The translations under genes were made by a program, and so were the position numbers. A DNA stretch of 64,000 nucleotides from Combretum micranthum (lineage: Eukaryota > Streptophyta > Magnoliopsida > Myrtales > Combretaceae), in NCBI GenBank assembly GCA_024138025.1, contig JAMXBD010000025.1, positions 2,237,501 through 2,301,500 on the forward strand. Direction: 5' to 3'. Positions 24,112 through 36,924 of this stretch are shown here, piece after piece; position 1 is the stretch's first letter; each line of letters starts with the position of its first letter. Below the pieces are notes generated by a model that saw only the letters and a list, made by a program, of their open reading frames with translations, was not told the origin of the DNA and did no database searches.

Positions 24112-26193
24112 GATATTTACACTTGCTGGTTCAAGATTGAGTCCACTGCTGCACCCAATGACTAAATTATCTACTTCATACGGTTTTATATATTTGATAA
24201 AAATAATTTTGATGGTCGTAGCAACAATTTTATCTGCAAAAGCTTAATTTTAAAAAGGAAAGGAAGAGTATTAATGACAAAATTCTTTTTATTGAAAAAG
24301 GATTTTGTTGTTTTCCTTTACATTCTTGTTATTTCTTTTAACTTATTTATTTGTTTTATATGCTGCTATATATAATCAATGGTTGAAATTAAAAAAAAAA
24401 ATGCATAATGATGAGATAAAATATTAATTTATTTGGATACTTTTAACTTTTAATTTAAATATTTATAAAATTAAAGAGATTTTTTTGTTGATACATATCA
24501 ATAACATTCTTCTATTGTTCCATTAGTAGTCTCATGAACAATGAATTAATGGATTGGATGGTTCTTACACAAATCTACTACATTTTATGCCGATCTTAAA
24601 ATATGAACCGTCACTAAGTGTTTGCTTATTTATGTCTCAATCCCACAGCAATTGCCCAAACACTTGAGTTTTTAATAGATTTCCCTATTGATTAATAACA
24701 ACTATAGCATTGTCATCATACTGTTATCATCCTTAAGTGATTTATAAGTATGTACAATTACAGCTTATAATCACTTTGAGTCTTTCGAAATGTGTGTTTT
24801 GTAATGCATCATTGATAACAACAGTAATAATATCACTAATTTGAGCATGTCAACTATTACTAGCTTTGAATACACGGTAAGTCTCAAGCTTAGTTTTTAT
24901 CGACTGCATTTACCTTACATTGTAAGAACAAGTTCTAGAAAGGATCCTACTCGGTTGAGGAAGTATATGGGTGGATACTTTTATTGTTGAGCCTGGATTT
25001 TAATTTCTGGTTTAATTTCTTTTAATTCGATTCATACTAAACCCCAACCCCTTTAATATAAATCATTGATTAAGAATTAAAGGAAATTTCTTATTTTTAA
25101 AAAAATTGGAGTTGCCACATATTACAATTTGAAAAAAAAGTTAAATTAGGACGATTGGTATGTTGATCTAATTTTGCTACTCATCTACAAAAAATTGCCT
25201 TGTAAAAGTAATTACTAGAAATTTATGAGTTTAAGGGTTATCCTATTAAAATCTAAAGTTACAACAATTGACTTTCTAATTATGAATTTTCCCTAAAATA
25301 TCCTAAATTTACAAAATAAACAACTAGCATTTATCAAGATTTATAAGATACTTTCAATTTTATCAAAATTTATAAGGTAGGTCAAACATCTCAAACTTTA
25401 CGAAATAGGCAACTAATATTTACAACATTGACATTAAGTTCACAAAAATATTTTTTTTCCTTTCTTAGAGTCGCCTGTTAGGTATTTATTTACCCCCTCT
25501 TTGGAATCATACAATATGTAGGTCTTTATATAAGAATTTTATTTGTTGATTAATTATAATATTATTTTCACTTTAAATTCATTAAATTTATTAATTTTGT
25601 AAAAATCAATTACTTTGTTGTAAAACCCTAGATCTACCAAATTAGGTTGTAGCAAATTTATGAAAACACATATTTCTAAGTGACAAAAGATTTTGAATCA
25701 TAAATTCGTATATCATAACAATCCAAATATTTCATACCATCATGAATCAAATTACAATGAGGATATCAATTCTCAACACATTGATCAAGACAAACTTATG
25801 CATAACAAGATCATTGTGAACATATATATGCATGCAATTAAATATTCATGAAATTCAAATTTTTGAAAAGATTATGATATAATTAGATGTCATGTATAGT
25901 TTTTAGCCAAATCAAGTTTTTCATATCAGAATTTTCAATTGAACACATTCATATTAACATATCATGGTAAAATCAAGAATTTATATAAACAAGACACTAA
26001 TAGAACATGTTTTGATGAAATCAAATTCACATTAAAAAAATGTATCATGGTGAAAATTTATATTAACAACCTATCAATATATACATTACGATAAATCAAA
26101 TATTTATAAGGGTCATATTATAGGATATCACAAATCAAATTGAAACTATCATATATGATGTGTCATATTCTTACTCCAGAATTTCATATACGA
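24112..26193. other. Gene-free AT-rich spacer
   Basis: No coding region is supported. Text at about 25190-25440 (repeated aatttataag/aaatttacaaaata phrases) resembles decayed MITE sequence, but no paired ends were defined. Confidence 0.5.
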
Positions 26194-27480
26194 GCAAGTT
26201 TTATTCATATTACCTGAACTTTTTGTTTGTAACGAAAATATTCGTAAAAAAAAATTCATACCACAAAAATACCTAAGCTTTTTAAAAGTTTAACATAACA
26301 TACTTTTGGCTAGAATTCAACCAATTTATAGGTGAACTGCTGAAGTGGTAAGTAAACCCGAATAAAAATTATTTTCACTATTCTACTTAGCATATTTTAT
26401 TATTAATTAATTATTATTATTATTATTTACTTTCCCTTCTCTCTCTCTCCTTCCTACATGTCGTTGCTTCTTCCTCCTCTTCTTCTTACAAACTTTTAAA
26501 TTAATTAATCACACCACATCCATGGGTCAAACACCTAATTATTCAAATCCACATTATTCATAACATAGAATTTCGATTTTAAGTGTAAAGTTCATAACTT
26601 TACTACTAAACAAGCCAAACCCAACAAATTAAAATGAGAAACAACAAATGATTATGTTAAAAAAAAAAAAACCTCTGTTAGCTTTCAACGTAAGAGTGGC
26701 AACAATAATAGAACCAAACTTAATAGTTTAAGGTTTAAGCTTTGAGCTTTTACATGCCTTACAATTAGAAATCGACCCATCAAAACCCAAACAATAAGGG
26801 AAAAAAAAAAAATAATTGATGTTAATTAAAAAAAAATGAAACAAAAAAAAAAAAATGAAAGCAACCTATTAAAATGCATACATGTTCTTATCTTAGTAGT
26901 GTGTAAAAGTAGACTCTTTCATGGAAAAAAAAAAAACTCATTAAAATACACTTTTATAAAAAATTTAATTTTGTTATTTGATTGGAAAATGGTGAAACGA
27001 TGTTATAGTTAGAAATATGATAGAGGAAGAAGAAGAAGATGACGATGACAATGACAACGAAGAAGAAGAAGAACTGAGACAGAGAGAGAGAGGGAAAGGA
27101 AAATAAGAAAAAAGAAAAAAATTAATGATTTTTGCAATTTAAGGTTTTTTTTTATTTTAATTTTTGGTTTGAAGATTGGAAGAAGAGAAGAAAAATGTCA
27201 AAGAGGAGGAAGGAGGAGGAGGAGTGAGAGGAGGGGGAGGGAGAGAGAGATAGCAAAGTAAAAAATATATATCTATATATATATAAATGCCAAACAGGAA
27301 AGATAAATTAATTTTTTATTTGGGTTTCGATTTCACAACATATTTTGTTTGGAAAAATATTTGAATTTCGGCTAAAAGTATTTTATGTGAAACTTTTAAA
27401 ACGTTCAAGCATTTTTATGGTGCGGAATTTTTTAGGTATATTTTGGTTACAAACCAAAAAGTTTAGGTACAAAACTTACC
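26194..27480. mobile_element. Long-inverted-repeat (foldback or MULE-like) element, about 1.3 kb
   Basis: About 290 bases at the left are repeated inverted at the right. Left acctgaactttttgtttg (26212-26229) matches the complement of 27450-27468, and aaagtttaacata and atacttttggct match their counterparts near 27385-27400. CT-rich text at 26430-26480 pairs with GA-rich text at 27200-27255. The centre has no ORF. Long terminal inverted repeats fit non-autonomous Mutator-like or foldback elements. A convincing target duplication was not found. Confidence 0.6.
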
Positions 27481-27911
27481 TAGCATACATATGTCATGGC
27501 AAAATGAATATAATTATATACATTATCTGAATCATTAAATAATATTTATATATATCATGGTGAATAAAATTACATATATTGATTCGTGAAAACAATTTCA
27601 CAAAATCATGTATTATGACATAAAAATATTTGTATAGTATAAATATAAAACTTTAAAACAAAGTTCATAAGGCTAATTTCATTAATTTCAAGACAATTCC
27701 AACATTTATTAGGTTTTAAGGAAAAAGATAATATTATCAATAATCAATTATACATGCTTTGTTTTTCTTTTTCAAGAGAAACAATACATCACATACAATA
27801 TTATTACAATCATTAATACTAGAAATTTCTTTTTATTCTTTTTATTATTATGAAATTATTATATCATCACTATTATATTATTATTCTATTAAGTTTTATT
27901 AACATATAATA

Positions 27912-28180
27912 GGGATAAAGTTCCTTTTGGTATATGAACTTTGACGAAGTGGACAATTAGGTACATGAACTTTTAAAAAACCAATTTCATACCTAATTAA
28001 ACTCTTCGTACCCCTTGTCACTACCTCATTACTTGACATATATCAATTACTTCAAGACATAGTAAAAGAGTGAGATTGTGAAAAAGGGCACGGAAAGTTT
28101 AATTAGGCAAAATTAATCTTTTTAAAAGTTCATGTACCCAATTATCCACTTCATCAGAGTTTAAAAGGGGTTTTTTTCCT
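27912..28180. mobile_element. MITE with 8-bp target duplication
   Basis: The element runs from GGGATAAAGTTCC to TTTTTTTCCT and its arms are inverted copies: gaagtggacaattaggtaca (27945-27964) matches the complement of the right arm near 28135-28153. It is flanked by ATATAATA at 27904-27911 and 28181-28188, a perfect 8-bp duplication that suggests hAT superfamily mobilisation. The AT-rich duplication lowers certainty slightly. Confidence 0.65.
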
Positions 28181-28507
28181 ATATAATACTAATACTATTA
28201 TTATTAAACAAAAAAGAAAGAAGAGAATAGAAACTTACCTAAACAGAATGATGACAAGGAAGAAGTGGTCGGCAGCAGGTCGTTTTTTTTTTTACCCGAT
28301 GGTAAGAGGACGGGTTGTAGTGCCTCAATGGTGGCAAAACCAACAAGGATTGGTGGATGGTACCAAGAGTAGATGAAGAACACTCCTTTAGTTTTAGTTT
28401 CGCTGAAAAAGCACTAGGGAGCGGCATTTTGGGACTCTTAAGTAGCGGCAGTGGCAGCTATAGTGACCAATGACGGTTTAATGCTTCTTGGAAAGGGCAT
28501 CTGCAAT
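28181..28507. other. Unassigned spacer left of the Tat-lineage element
   Basis: It has a higher GC content than its surroundings and a 62-codon reverse-strand ORF (28239-28427) with no recognisable domain. I do not call a gene. It may be a piece of a host or TE sequence cut by the LTR insertion at 28508. Confidence 0.4.
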
Positions 28508-29121
28508 TGTAAAGGGACTCAAAATATATTATATTATATGGTTTATTTGAACTTAACTCATGAGCTAAGTGATAGGGCCCAGTAAGTCTAGTTCAGTATT
28601 GGGATGACTTGGGAAATTTGGCTTAGTGGCGAAACAGGGATCGTTGGACCGCTTCGCCACATCCAACCTCTCTTAGGCAGGCTCATGCACACAAGATAAC
28701 TTTTGCTTTGGCCCATGAGAAACTCAATCTTATCCATCAATCACTAAAATGATCTGATAGTTGGTATCAATGTCAAGCGCTACAAATACTCAGTTACTCT
28801 TTCTCATTTCAACTTTTGGAGAGCAAAGACAAACAATAATCTATAGAGAAGGCTCTATTAAGAAAGACAAATAAGGTAACTCAAGTGATTTCCACCTCAT
28901 TACTCAAGAATTATAAGGTTGATGCACTATGTTTATTCAAACTCCCTCATATGTCACTTGTGCACTTGAAACGATGAGATTATCTGCTCTTCCTCCCCTA
29001 TCATTCTTTCAAAGCATCCCATCGTCAAGTATCATCTCCTCAATAGCACTTCGAAGTCACGTATTAGGCGTGGGACCACGGGACACGTACGTGACTACCC
29101 TAAGAAGAACTTACATCTACA
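28508..29121 (+). repeat. 5' LTR of the Tat-lineage element
   Basis: It starts TGTAAAGGGACTC and ends TTACATCTACA. The reverse complement matches 51111-51739 and, more distantly, 58370-59018 and 62591-63239 (for example shared gcccatgagaaactcaatc-type and tcttcctcattt-type blocks). The ORF at 28929-29147 lies in the LTR and is not a gene. Confidence 0.85.
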
Positions 29122-29145
29122 TTTTGGCAACTCTACTGGGGAACT
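29122..29145 (+). other. Primer binding site of the Tat-lineage element
   Basis: TTTTGGCAACTCTACTGGGG directly follows the LTR end. The minus-strand relative has TTTTGGCAACTCCATTAGGG at the same place (62571-62590). It is clearly not the initiator Met type. It resembles the tRNA-Arg type sites I associate with Tat/Ogre elements; the exact tRNA was not verified. Confidence 0.6.
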
Positions 29146-29165
29146 AAGAACTTGACATGTCTATG

Positions 29166-31036
29166 ATGACACCTCCAAGAAGAAGGCAAACTAATGTCGA
29201 TGACGATGTGATCTAAGATGATGGCAACACTAACCTTCATATAGTTGAGGAAGATATGCCGACGCTGGAAGATGTTATGTTAATGTCATGCTAACACTGT
29301 TGCTAACGCTTAAGGTATCATTGTTGACAATGCATAGATCATACATGCTATATAAGAAAGCAATGTGAAGATGATGCAAACATATAAGAAAACACTTAGG
29401 CTATGAACCAATTCTTGACTACACTCACTCATCTCATATCAAGGATAGCTGCTAATGCTACTGCACTCCAAAGTGCAACCTTACTAGGCCCCACTCACTG
29501 TGCAGCAAGGAGCCTCCTCTTTATCTCAACCTGCTATTGCTTTAGCCATCTAGATAAATATGCTTCAAGGGCGAATGTGCAAACCCCATCACCATAGGAT
29601 GTAGCTGAGCAGAACACAACATCCGAATTCAGATAATGCAAGCTCTTAACTGACGAGTCATCATCCTCACATGTACACTCTCGTACTAGCTTAAGTGAGA
29701 CGTTCCCTCGCCCAATCCTCATTTTCCTCAAACACTTATTCCCCCAATTGCACTGTTGCATCAACTGCATCGATTGCATCAGCTGCATCGACTGCAATAA
29801 TTAGCCACACCTACTGCCATAGTTACACCAGATATATCATTGGTGTCTATGCTAAAGGAACCTTTATAACAAAAGAAGACTGGAAATTTATTTGAAGGAG
29901 ATTTAGACTAAGTCTTCTGTAGGAATACTGGACTTAAAGCTCCCATGCCACTATCGCATCGCTGCGAAACCTTACCTCAGGACTATGTTAGTCCTAAATT
30001 CAAGCTATTTGATGGTAAGAAAGGTAGTGCTAAGGAACACTTGTTGAAATTCATTGAGACATTAGAAGTGTATGGATTCAATGATGATTTGAAGTTAAAG
30101 GAATTTTCTGAGTCTCTAATAGAAAAGACATACACCTGGTATGTCAATCTCTACTCAGGGTCAATTGTTTTGTAGGGAACCATATGCAAACTTTTCTTAG
30201 AGAAGTTCTTCTCCTCTCAAGATCGAGTCACCATCACTAACATGAGGAAAACTCGACAAAATCTAATGGAAGATCTGATGGATTACATAGAACGCTTTAG
30301 GGAACGATCGCTAGACATCTAAGATATTTGTGATGATAAGGAGTTAGTAAAAATATGCATTCAAAGCATGTTCGTTGAGTATGCCGTCTATCTAAAGAAC
30401 CTAAACTTATGCTACTTCACTACTCTCGTTGAGAATGTGCGAAGGACCAACAATTCCATGACATGGTAATGTGGAGAAGGTGGGAGGTTTAGGAAAGAGC
30501 AATTGTTGTCACTTCGGCACAAGGAGAGACCTCTCAAGCCAACAAGAAGCTAAGGAAAGATATGCTAAGGAGCATTGCACCAACTCTTCATTTTCTTGCC
30601 AGATGGGAAAAGTTTATGTTGTACTCGACCAATGGTTGAAGGATGGAAACATCAAGCTCTCGAGAGTTGAACATCCTCCTAGTGCGAGTGAAAAGAATAC
30701 CACAGAATTGTGGGTCACCCCACTAAAAAGTGTTGGACACTTAAGAAAATCTTCAATGACGAGTACGTAACGGAAAGCTCGTCATTAATGGGCATGATAT
30801 CCGCAATAATCCACTCCTGCACACAATATTTAATGGGATATGACAAGAGTTGTTGGTCATAATAGGAGAACTAAAGAAGAAGAAGTGCCACAAGTGAAAC
30901 ACAATGAGGAAAGGAAGTGATGATTGAAAATGACCAAGGCACAAGCTTAATGCAAGCTATTGCTTTAATGAAAACTGCCAACTTCAGGAAATTCTTTGAC
31001 TTGCTGGGGACTGATGAAGCATGGTTTTGTAGTAGT
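29166..31036 (+). pseudogene. gag and gag-protease linker remnant of the Tat-lineage element
   Basis: An ATG at 29166 starts MTPPRRRQ, parallel to the MEPLRRKPSN start of the relative at 62534 (minus), but stops soon follow. The capsid-like part at 29945-30175 reads YVSPKFKLFDGKKGSAKEHL, LKFIETLEVYGF and TYTWYVNLYSGSIVL, and goes on after a stop with LFLEKFFSSQDRVT, DLMDYIERFRERS, ELVKICIQSMF and VENVRRTNNSM to about 30470. GKVYVVLDQWLKDGNIKL at 30600-30660 precedes a destroyed zinc finger, and TANFRKFFDLL at 30970-31010 leads to the protease. The TRIM-like array interrupts the frame at 31037. Confidence 0.8.
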
Positions 31037-31431
31037 TGTCATAGGACGGGAGTTTCACTCCTCAAAGAGTTTTTGTGCGACGCTGACCATCCCTTTAAGC
31101 ATCATCTATTGTTAATGTGGATGGCGAGCCAGCCTAATCTTCTTTGACTTCTCAGGCCAGTTCCGAGCCTCACATTCTCATAAGGAGCACCATCTCGGCT
31201 TTTGCCATGATCCCTCCTACGTGTGGGAGGTTCAACTATATGAACTGGTTTCGGCTTGCCTTGGCCTCATTAGGAGAGCGGCATCAACTCCCAACTAGTT
31301 TGTCTACGGGAGGCTAGACCCGCCTTCAGAGACAACACATACCATGAACAAACCTTCCCCTGATGCCACTCATAACTCAACATGCCTCAACTAAACAACC
31401 CCATAAAGTCCTAAACTCTTGTACCATTACA
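31037..31431 (-). repeat. Array LTR A (outermost left, 3' LTR end of the array)
   Basis: Plus-strand text runs from TGTCATAGGACGGG to GTACCATTACA. It abuts the left target copy GTAGT. The next bases, ctctcccctactt, are the complement of the purine tract. Confidence 0.85.
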
Positions 31432-32133
31432 CTCTCCCCTACTTAAATTCATGATGTCCTCATCATGCGGCAATTTTGCTGCAGCCACAACCCACTCTTA
31501 AGTTGTCTCCTCTTTTCCACACCAGTTGTCAACACACCCAAGATCATCTCATTAGGACTTCGGGTTTCCATAGGCTTCCTCTCGCCCTCACCCATTCATC
31601 CATCCTCTGAGAAAGCCTGATACTCTCCTCCACTTAAATTCATGACGTCCTTGTCATGACGCAAATTTACTGCAGCCACTACCACTTTCAAGCTCTCACC
31701 CTTTCTCCATACCAGTTGTCAACACACCCAAGATCATCTCACCAAGACTTCGGGTTTCCATAGGCTTCCTCTTGCTCTCACCCATTCATCCATCCTCCGA
31801 GATCACCTATTGTGGAGTTGCCTAACAATAAGGTTTGAGTATAAGATCTTGTTTCAACCTCAACTCGCGACAAAGTTGCCATCTAGAAACGATATCCTCA
31901 CTCTAGTGGCTGCTCCGCTTGAGCTTTATCCACACGAGCTGAATTGAAAAAAAGATAAAGGAAAATCCTTGTCTCCACGACTCACGACATAGCTACCATC
32001 TGGCAAAAATGTCCTCTCTCTGGTGGTCGCTCCTCTTGAGCGTCGTCCACATGAACTGCATCCACAACAAGAATTACCTACTCTCTAAGAACTTGGGTAG
32101 CATCTAGGTGGTCCGATGGAGCTGGGAAGTCTC

Positions 32134-32145
32134 GCTCTGATACCA
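32134..32145 (-). other. Exact initiator tRNA-Met primer site in the array
   Basis: The minus strand reads TGGTATCAGAGC, two bases from the LTR at 32148. Copies at 33407-33418, 34520-34531, 35786-35797 and 36911-36922 each carry one substitution. This fixes the element as an LTR retroelement in minus orientation. Confidence 0.88.
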
Positions 32146-32147
32146 TT

Positions 32148-32542
32148 TGCCACGGGACGGGAGTTTCACTCCTCAAAGAGTTCTCATGCAGCGCTCGACC
32201 ATCCCTTCAAGCATCATTTGTTGTTAATCTGGATGGTAAGCCAGCCTAATCTTCCTTAACTTCCCAGGTCAGTTCTAAGCTCCACATTATCATAAGGAGC
32301 ACCATCTCGGCTTTACCACGATCCCTCCTATGTATGGGAGGTTCAACTATACGAATTGGTTTCGGCTTGGCTTGGCCTCATCAGGAGAGCGGCATCAACT
32401 CTTAACCAGTTTTTCCATGGGAGGCTAGACCCGCCTTCAGAGATAACCCACACCACGAACAAACCTTCCGCTGGTGCCACTCATAACTCAACATGCCTCA
32501 GCTAAACACCCCCATAAAGTCCTTAACCCTCGGACCGTGATA
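32148..32542 (-). repeat. Array LTR B
   Basis: Full-length, from TGCCACGGGACGGG to CGGACCGTGATA on the plus strand. The primer site is on its left and the purine-tract complement gtctcccccactt on its right. Confidence 0.85.
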
Positions 32543-32730
32543 GTCTCCCCCACTTAAATTTGTGATGTCTTCATCATGAGGCAAATATGCTGCAGCCACT
32601 ATCCACTCTTAAGCACTTACCTCTTCTCCACACCAGTTGTCAACACAAACAATATCATCTCACTAGGACTTCGGGTTTTCATAGGTTTCCTCTCGCCCTC
32701 ATCCATTCATCCATCCTCCGAGATCACCTC

Positions 32731-32894
32731 ATTAGGAATGCGGCATCAACTCCCAACCAGTTTGTCCATGGGAGGCTAGACCAGCCTTTAGAGACAACCC
32801 ACACTACGAACAAATCTTCCGCTGATGCCACTCATAACTCAACATGCCTCCAGCTAAACACCCCTATAAAGTCCTTAACTCTCGGACTGTGACA
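32731..32894 (-). repeat. Array partial LTR C
   Basis: Internal text (catcctccgagatcac) passes directly into the middle of an LTR (ctcattaggaatgcggcatc) and runs to its end ctcggactgtgaca. A few shared bases (cctc) at the joint suggest a deletion or unequal exchange. The same joint recurs in partial LTR F. Confidence 0.75.
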
Positions 32895-33420
32895 CTCTCT
32901 CCTACTTAAATTCATGATGTCCTCGTCATGAGGCAAATTTGCTGAAGCCACCACCCACTCTCAAGCTCTCACCCCTTCTCCATACCAGGTTTCAACACAC
33001 CCAATATCATCTCACAAGAACTTTGGGTTTCCATAGGCTTCCTCTCGCCCTCACCCATTCATCTATCCTCTGAGATCGGCTTTTGTTGAGTTGCCCAACA
33101 ATAAGGTTTGAGCATAAGATCTTACTTCAACCCCAACTCACGACAAAGCTGTCCTCTAGCAACAATGTCCTCTTTTTGGTGGCTGCTTCTTTAGAGTTTC
33201 ATCCACACAAGCTGAATTGACAACAAATTAGGGAAATTCCTTGTCTTCACGATTCATGACATAGCTGGCTGCTGGCAACAATGTCCTCTCTCTGGTGGTC
33301 GCTCCTCTTGAGCTTCGCCCACACGAATCGCATCCATAACAAGAATTACTCACTTGCAAAGAACTCTGGGTAGCATCTAAGTGGTCCGATGGAGCTGGGA
33401 ACTTTGGCTCTGGTACCATT

Positions 33421-33816
33421 TGTCACGGGATAGAAGTTTCATTCCTCAAGGAGTTCTCGTGCGATGCTCGACTATCCCTTCAAGCATCATTTGTTGTTAA
33501 TCTGGATGGCAAGCCAGCCTAATCTTCCTTGACTTCCCAAGTTAGTTTCGAGCCCTACATTCTCATAAGGAGCACCATCTCAGCTTTTGCCACAATCCCT
33601 CCTACGTATGAGAGGTTCAACTATACAAACTGGTTTCAGCTTGCCTTAGTCTCATTAGGAGAGTGGCATCAACTCCCAACTAGTTTGTCCATGGGAGGCT
33701 AGACCCGCATTCAGAGACAACACATACCACGAACAAACCTTTCGCTGATGCCACTCATAACTCAACATGCCCTGACTAAACACCCCTATAAAGTCCTCAA
33801 CTCTTGGATCATGATA
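33421..33816 (-). repeat. Array LTR D
   Basis: Full-length, TGTCACGGGATAG to GGATCATGATA on the plus strand. It starts the second higher-order unit. Confidence 0.85.
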
Positions 33817-34533
33817 CTCTCCCCCACTTAAATTCATGATGTCCTCGTCATGAGGCAATTTTGCTACAGCCACAACCCACTCTCAAGCCGTCTCCCCTTT
33901 TCCATACCAGTTGTCAACACACCCAAGATTATCTCACTAGTACTTCAGGTTTCCATAGGCTTCCTCTCGCCCTCACCCATTCATCCATCCTCCGAGATCG
34001 CCTGATACTCTCCTCCACTTAAATTCATGACGTCCTCATCATGAGGCAAATTTACTGCAACCACTACCTACTCTCAAGCTCTTACCCCTTCCCCAGGCCA
34101 GTTGTCAACACACCCAAGATCATCTCACTAGGACTTCAGGTTTCCATACGCTTCCTCTCACCCTTACCCATTCATCCATCCTCTGAGATCACCTCTTGTA
34201 GAGTTGCCCAACAATAAGGTTTGAGCATAAGATCTTGCTTCAATCCCAACTCACGATAAAGCTGCCATTTAGCAATGATGTCCTCACTCTGGTGGCCGCT
34301 CCGCTTGAGTTTCATCCACACGAGCTGAATTGACAAAAAGATAAGAGAAAAACTTGTCTCCATGACTCGCGACGTAGCTACCATCTGGCACCAATGTCTT
34401 CTCTCTTATGGTTGCTCCTCTTGAGCTTTGCCCACATGAACTGTATCCACAACAAGAATTACCTACTCTCCATGAACTCTGTGTAGTATCTAAGTGGTCC
34501 AATGGAGTTGGGAACTTTGGCTTTGATACCATT

Positions 34534-34928
34534 TGTCACGAGACGGGAGTTTCACTCCTCAAGAAGTTCCCGTGTGGTGCTCGACCATCCCTTCAAGCAT
34601 CATTTGTTGTTAATCTGGATGGCGAGCCAGCCTAATCTTCCTTGACTTCCCAGGTCAGTTTCGAGCCCCACATTCTCATAAGGAGCACCATCTCGGCTTT
34701 GCCACGACCCCTCTTACGTATAAGAGGTTCAACTATACGAACTGGTTTCGGCTTGGTTTGGCTTCATCAGCAGAGCAACATCAACTCCTAACCAGTTTGT
34801 CCATGGGAGGCTAGACCTGCCTTCAAAGACAACCCACACCATAAACAAACCTTCCGCTGATGCCACTCATAACTCAACATGCCTCAGCTAAACACCCCCA
34901 TAAAGTCCTCAACTCTCGGACCATGATA
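34534..34928 (-). repeat. Array LTR E
   Basis: Full-length, TGTCACGAGACGGG to CGGACCATGATA on the plus strand. Confidence 0.85.
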
Positions 34929-35111
34929 CTCTCTCCCACTTAAATTTATGACGTCTTCATCATGAGGCAAATTTGCTGCAGCCACTACCCACTCTCAAGC
35001 TCTCACCCCTTCTCCACACCAGTTGTCAACATACCCAAGATCATCTTACTAGGACTTCGGGTTTCCATAGGCTTCCTCTCGCCTTCACCCATTCATCCAT
35101 CCTCCAAGATC

Positions 35112-35273
35112 GCTTCATTAGGAGAGCTGCATCAACTCCTAACCAGTTTGTCCACGGGAAACTAAACCCTAGAGCTACCCACACCACGAACAAACCTTTC
35201 GCTGATGCCACTCACAACTCAACATGCCCCAGCTAAACACCCCCATAAAGTCATCAACTCTCGGACCGTGACA
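35112..35273 (-). repeat. Array partial LTR F
   Basis: It has the same internal-to-LTR joint as partial LTR C (gatcgcttcattaggagagctgcatc) and ends ctcggaccgtgaca. It adds a small private deletion around 35165-35180. Confidence 0.75.
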
Positions 35274-35799
35274 CTTTCCCCCACTTAAATTCACGACGTC
35301 CTCATCATGAGGCAAATTTGCTGCAGCCACTACCTACTCTCAAGCTCTTGCCCTTCTCCACACTAGGTTTCAACACACCCAAGATCATCTCTCAAGAACT
35401 TTGGGTTTCCATAGGCTTCCTTTCGCCCTCACCCATTCATCCATCTTTCGAGATCAGCTTTTGTTGAGTTGCCCAATAATAAGGTCTCAGCAAAAGATCT
35501 TGCTTCAACCTCAACTCGTGACAAAGCTACCCTCTAGCAATGATGTCCTCTCTCTGGTGGCTGCTCCTCTTGAGCTTCATCCACACGAGTTGAATTGACA
35601 ATAAGATTAGGGAAAATCCTTGTCTCCACGACTAACGACACATCTGCCCTCTGTCAACAACGTCCTCTCTTTGGTGGTCGCTCTTCTTGAGCTTCGCCCA
35701 CACGAACCACATCCACAACAAGAATTACCCACTTGTAAAGAACTCTAAGTAGCATCTAAGTGGTCTGATGGAGCTGAGAACTTTGGCTCTAATACCATT

Positions 35800-36194
35800 T
35801 ATCACGGGATGGGAGTTTCACTCCTTAAAGAGTTTCCGTACGGTGCTCGATCATCCCTTCAAGCATCATTTGTTGTTAATCTGGATGGTGAGCCAGCCTA
35901 ATCTTTCTTAACTTCCCAGGTCAGTTCCGAGCCCCTCATTCTCATAAAGAGCACCATCTCGACTTTGCTATGATCCCTCCTACGTATGGGAGGTTCAACT
36001 ATACGAACTGGTTTCAGCCTGGCTTGGCCTCATCAGGAGAGCAGCATCAACTCCTAAACAGTTTGTCCACGGGAAGCTAGACCTGCCTTTAGAGACAACC
36101 CACATCACGAACAAACCTTTCGCTGATGCCACTCATAACTCAACATGCCACAGCTAAACACCCCTATAAAGTCCTCAACTCTCGGACCGTGACA
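35800..36194 (-). repeat. Array LTR G
   Basis: Full-length, TATCACGGGATGGG to CGGACCGTGACA on the plus strand. It is followed by an internal segment (36195-36924, 730 bp) with its own roughly 200-base duplication (about 36405-36610 against 36611-36800). Confidence 0.85.
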
Positions 36195-36924
36195 CTCCCC
36201 CCCACTTAAATTCATGACGTTCTCGTCATGAGGCAAATTTGCTGCAGCCACTACCCACTGTCAAGCTCTCACCCCTTCTCCACACCAAGTTTCAACACAC
36301 CCAAAATCATCTCACCAGGACTTCGGGTTTCCATAAGCTTCCTCTCGCCCTCACCCATTCATCCATCCATCCTTGGAGATCAGCTTTTGTTGAGTTACCC
36401 AACAATAAGGTTTGAGCATAAGATTTTGCTTCAACCCCAACTCGCGACAAAGCTGCCCTCTAGCAATGATGTCTTCTCTTTAGTGGCCGCTCCTCTTGAG
36501 CTTCATCCACACGAGCTGAATTGACAACAAGATTAGGGAAAATCCTTGTCTCCACGACTCGCGACATAGCTGCCTCTGGCAACAATGTCTTCTCTCTGGT
36601 GGTCGCTTCTCTTGAGCATAAGATCTTGCTTCAACCCCAAATCGCGACAAAACTGCCCTCCTAGCAACGATGTCTCTCTCTAGTGGCCGCTCCTCTTGAG
36701 CTTTATCCACATGAGCTGAATTGACAACAAGATTAGGGAAAATCCTTGTCTCCACGATTCGCGACATAGCTGCCCTTGGTAACAATGTCCTCTCTTTGGT
36801 GGTCGCTCCTCTTGAGCTTCGCCGACATGAACCACATCCACAACAAGAACTACCCACTTGCAAAGAATTCTGGGTAGCATCTAAGTGGTTTGATGGAGCT
36901 GGGAACATTGGCTCTGATATCATT

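Larger units (their letters stand above)
31037..33420 (-). repeat. Higher-order unit 1 of the TRIM-like array (2384 bp)
   Basis: Order: full LTR (31037-31431), internal with a partial self-duplication (31432-32147), full LTR (32148-32542), truncated internal fused to a partial LTR (32543-32894), internal of basic length (32895-33420). The second unit repeats this order and the same fusion junction. Confidence 0.8.
33421..35799 (-). repeat. Higher-order unit 2 of the TRIM-like array (2379 bp)
   Basis: Order: full LTR (33421-33816), self-duplicated internal (33817-34533), full LTR (34534-34928), truncated internal fused to a partial LTR (34929-35273), basic internal (35274-35799). Segment lengths are 396, 717, 395, 345 and 526, against 395, 716, 395, 352 and 526 in unit 1. 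Confidence 0.8.

Noticed and set aside
33655..33873. Reverse-strand ORFs across array LTRs, also 34172-34384 and 37132-37497
   Set aside because: They run through LTR and purine-tract sequence in different frames per copy, so they are not a conserved protein.
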